Shown: positions 62,015-64,000 of the stretch, piece by piece
Numbering within the stretch: the first letter of the stretch is position 1
Layout: every line of letters starts with the position of its first letter
Assembly: GCA_964629325.1 (NCBI GenBank)
Contig: CAZVSC010000001.1
Location: 81,004 to 145,003 of the forward strand
DNA: 64,000 bases
Direction: 5' to 3'
Source of the DNA: Eutrophocola sp964629325
GTDB lineage: Bacteria; Pseudomonadota; Gammaproteobacteria; Pseudomonadales; Pseudohongiellaceae
The notes under the pieces: generated by a model
Databases searched by the model: none
Told to the model about the DNA's origin: nothing
The model's input: the letters and a program-made list of their open reading frames with translations, nothing else
Made by a program: the position numbers and the translations under genes

Positions 62015-63487
62015 CTATTCGCCGGCGATGGTCGCCACCAGGTCGGCACGTGTCTGGGGAACATTGGCCGCATGCACGGCGAGATAACGTTCGAACTGCA
62101 CATCGTTTTCAACAACATAACGCGCCAGTGTCTTGACGAAGGGGTTGGCCTCGGCGCCCGGCTGCGGGAGCGTAAAATCGGCTTCGAACATCACGCCCTG
62201 TGAAGGCAGGACAGCCACGAGCATACCGTCGGTATGCAGATTCGGTACTGAATGCAGCTCTAGGCGATTGCTTGCGTCCTCGAATACGCCGACACCTGAA
62301 ACACCCATCACCTCGGCATTGAGGGGCTCTTCTCCCAGGAGAGACCTTGGCGTATTCAGCGCCATGTCGAGGAATGCTACGTTGTTGGCGTGAGTGACCA
62401 GCGTGGCGCCTTCACGCATGAACGGCACCAGTCCGGCGGTATGGTCAGAATGGGGATGGGAATTCACGATGAAACGGATTTCCTTGTCGGAAATATGTTC
62501 GCGGATCTGCTGGATGATCTGCTCACCGCGCGCTTCGGACTGGCCGGATTCAAATACCACCAGGTGATCTGCATATTCCACTACCATGGCAACATAGCCA
62601 CCGGTTACCAGCCAGGCACCTGCCCCGATCCGCTGGGTCAGGTCAGCTGGCGGCGCACTGGTGCCGGCCGGGGAACCACCACCTTCCCCACCCGCGGCAG
62701 GCGCGGGCAGCAGTTCATCCAGGTTGGCCGGATTGGCCGCCGCGCTGGAGACACTGATACCGAAAACGCCACCACCGGCCCGCTGCTGTTCGATGACGAG
62801 AGGCACCATCAGGCCGTTGTAGCTCATGTATTCGTCAAACAAGCCGACGACATGCAGGTCGCCCATGAAGGCGTCTTCCACCCACGTTTCCGTTCTCACC
62901 ACCAGGTTGTCCGCGTTTACATAACCATTGACGGTATAACGCATACCGGATGGCGACGTTATGGACTCCGGCGACTGAAAAGAGAATTTTGTATAGGGCA
63001 CGCCGTCCATCTCCACCCGGCTGCCCTGGGCCCCGGACGCCCCGGCACCTTTGACAAAGCCCCAGGGGCTCAGCCAGATTTCCATCTGCTGGCTCCAGCG
63101 GGTGCTGTCTGCCGGTACATTGAGCGTATGGGTACCTGCCACAGGCGGCTCGAGAAACAGATTCGATGCGAAGGTATCGCCGCTTCCGAGCATCGCCGGG
63201 GCCTGCAGGTCAATGGCCTGCGTCCAGTTGCTGATCCTGTCCCGCTCGGGCCAGGGCGGGCTTGCCGTCAGCGTTTGCCGGAAACTGTTGCGAATCCGCC
63301 AGGCCGTACCTGTCAGCATCACCGAACCGACATCGTCGAGCCCCATCGCCGCGGAGACCTGGTCAATGGTTGGCACCGCTGCACTCATAGCCGCAGTTGT
63401 GGAAGCTTCCGTCCCTGCTTCATCCCGGGAGCATCCGGTCAACAGGCCGGCGACCAGCAAAAATGAGATTGAAAGATGGCGCAGCAT
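62015..63487 (-). CDS. metallo-beta-lactamase-fold lipoprotein
   Basis: Predicted lipoprotein of 490 aa: signal peptide with lipobox LLTGCS. The MBL metal motif is H344-P-H346-S-D348-H349 in VNSHPHSDHTAGL, and further ligands may lie in LHSVPNLHTDG and MFEADFTLP. An N-terminal region of about 270 residues of beta-rich sequence precedes it, as in exported MBL hydrolases of unknown substrate. The start at 63487 follows GGGGGT; an upstream ATG (63520) would place charged residues before the signal peptide. Hydrolase activity is likely, substrate unknown. Confidence 0.85.
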   Translation of the reverse strand: MLRHLSISFLLVAGLLTGCSRDEAGTEASTTAAMSAAVPTIDQVSAAMGLDDVGSVMLTGTAWRIRNSFRQTLTASPPWPERDRISNWTQAIDLQAPAMLGSGDTFASNLFLEPPVAGTHTLNVPADSTRWSQQMEIWLSPWGFVKGAGASGAQGSRVEMDGVPYTKFSFQSPESITSPSGMRYTVNGYVNADNLVVRTETWVEDAFMGDLHVVGLFDEYMSYNGLMVPLVIEQQRAGGGVFGISVSSAAANPANLDELLPAPAAGGEGGGSPAGTSAPPADLTQRIGAGAWLVTGGYVAMVVEYADHLVVFESGQSEARGEQIIQQIREHISDKEIRFIVNSHPHSDHTAGLVPFMREGATLVTHANNVAFLDMALNTPRSLLGEEPLNAEVMGVSGVGVFEDASNRLELHSVPNLHTDGMLVAVLPSQGVMFEADFTLPQPGAEANPFVKTLARYVVENDVQFERYLAVHAANVPQTRADLVATIAGE

Positions 63488-63570
63488 GATGACCCCCTGC
63501 CTGGATTCAGACTTGATCAATAGAAAGAAGAACTGGCTTGTTGTTATTGTTGAAGCCGTGAATATTGAAA

Positions 63571-63600
63571 CAGAAAAACCCGGATGACAACAACCGGGTT
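63571..63600 (-). terminator. terminator downstream of the tRNA-Leu fragment
   Basis: On the minus strand, AACCCGG (63594-63600) pairs with CCGGGTT (63577-63583), followed by T residues. It would have ended the original tRNA-Leu transcript before the lipoprotein gene. Confidence 0.75.
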
Positions 63601-63663
63601 AGCTGGTACGGATCAAGTCCCCGCAACAACCCGACAGACATAGTAACTGACATTTATAATATT

Positions 63664-63725
63664 TGGTGCCCGGGGCCGGACTTGAACCGGCACGATGTTG
63701 CCATCGAGGGATTTTAAGTCCCTCT
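63664..63725 (-). pseudogene. 3' fragment of tRNA-Leu (anticodon UAA)
   Basis: The 3' part of a class II tRNA is intact: anticodon arm AGGGA-CTTAAAA-TCCCT, a variable arm CGATG/CATCG, T-arm with GGTTCAAGTCC, acceptor strand CCCGGGC, discriminator A and CCA. The 5' acceptor strand GCCCGGG and a normal D-arm are absent upstream. This is what remains on one side when an element integrates in a tRNA gene, so the site is a probable attachment site. Confidence 0.8.
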
Positions 63726-64000
63726 TAAACCAAATCAAGCAGCAATTCACAACAGCTTACGAAACCTAAGTCTTTCTATTATACCATTTTATTGTTCAGC
63801 TGTATTTGGGGCTTATCGTGTAGTTTTGTGTGCTAGTGTCCCACAAGTGTCCCATAAAAGTGCCCCACCCCCTTTATTTCCAAATCGCTGCTCAGCTGAC
63901 CCCACCTCCGGGGTACCCCCCACTTAGCCAGATAGGTTCCATATCCTGACCTGTTCCTTTGGTTCGTTTGCCCTCTACTTTTCATTACACTTTGCGGAAA
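63726..64000. other. probable edge of an integrated element with integrase arm-like repeats
   Basis: No gene is recognised. Three direct repeats, AGTGTCCCA (63835-63843), AGTGTCCCA (63846-63854) and AGTGCCCCA (63859-63867), are spaced 11 and 13 bases apart. Similar clusters act as integrase arm-type sites beside tRNA attachment sites. The integrase itself would lie beyond the window. Confidence 0.5.

Noticed and set aside
63664..63752. Complete tRNA-Leu
   Set aside because: The 5' acceptor strand and D-arm cannot be formed from the upstream bases; only the 3' part is present.

Overview
The window looks like chromosomal DNA of a GC-rich gammaproteobacterium. Several gene blocks follow the order I know from Pseudomonas-type genomes: ETF-QO/etfBA beside rne-rluC and the rpmF-fab-pabC-mltG-tmk-holB-pilZ cluster; tRNA-Ser/yccA/tusDCBE; and pabB/nudL/thrH/cysH/cysB. 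The species cannot be named from the sequence alone. Almost everything is housekeeping metabolism. The last ~280 bases look like the edge of an integrated element.

Layout. 1-4 kb: topA and an MscS-type channel. 4-7.9 kb: an exported monoheme protein, a small membrane protein and an exported heme-PQQ dehydrogenase, closed by a strong bidirectional terminator. 8-15.3 kb (minus strand): DAHP synthase and an AddA/AddB-like helicase-nuclease pair. 15.3-18.8 kb: ETF-ubiquinone oxidoreductase divergent from etfBA. 18.9-24.8 kb: a YceI-like protein, RNase E with a very long leader, RluC and a Maf/YceF pyrophosphatase. 24.9-33.4 kb: yceD-rpmF, then fabD-fabG-acpP-fabF-pabC-mltG-tmk-holB-pilZ; plsX and fabH are absent from the cluster. 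33.4-37.6 kb (minus): an LhgO-like oxidase, gamma-glutamyltransferase, an AlkB-like dioxygenase and a ribbon-helix-helix protein. 37.8-43 kb: glutathione reductase, a solitary tyrosine recombinase preceded by a 28-bp perfect palindrome, and Prc protease. 43-49.2 kb: tRNA-Ser, yccA, tusDCBE, pabB, nudL, thrH, cysH. 49.2-55.7 kb: cysB, a TauE/SafE transporter, a 5'-nucleotidase, msrA and two ExeA/MshM-like AAA proteins. 55.7-61.5 kb: glcF-glcE-glcD-pdxJ (minus), a PGPGW membrane protein and a DUF2238-like membrane protein. 61.5-64 kb: a 100-N scaffold gap flanked by a 36-bp duplication, a 49-codon membrane protein, a metallo-beta-lactamase-fold lipoprotein, and a 3' fragment of tRNA-Leu followed by integrase-arm-like repeats.

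How the genes work together. One block links fatty acid synthesis (fabD, fabG, acpP, fabF) with folate precursor synthesis (pabC, and pabB elsewhere), thymidylate supply and the replication clamp loader. A second block handles sulfur: tRNA thiolation (tusDCBE), sulfate reduction (cysH) and its regulator (cysB). Electron-transfer modules (ETF/ETF-QO, glycolate oxidase, the PQQ dehydrogenase) feed quinones or periplasmic carriers. The best candidates for something not fully described are the 4-7.9 kb redox cluster, the recombinase with its palindromic site, the paired AAA proteins at 52.9-55.7 kb, and the element boundary at the right end. No computation or database search was run; all family calls are from motif recognition.
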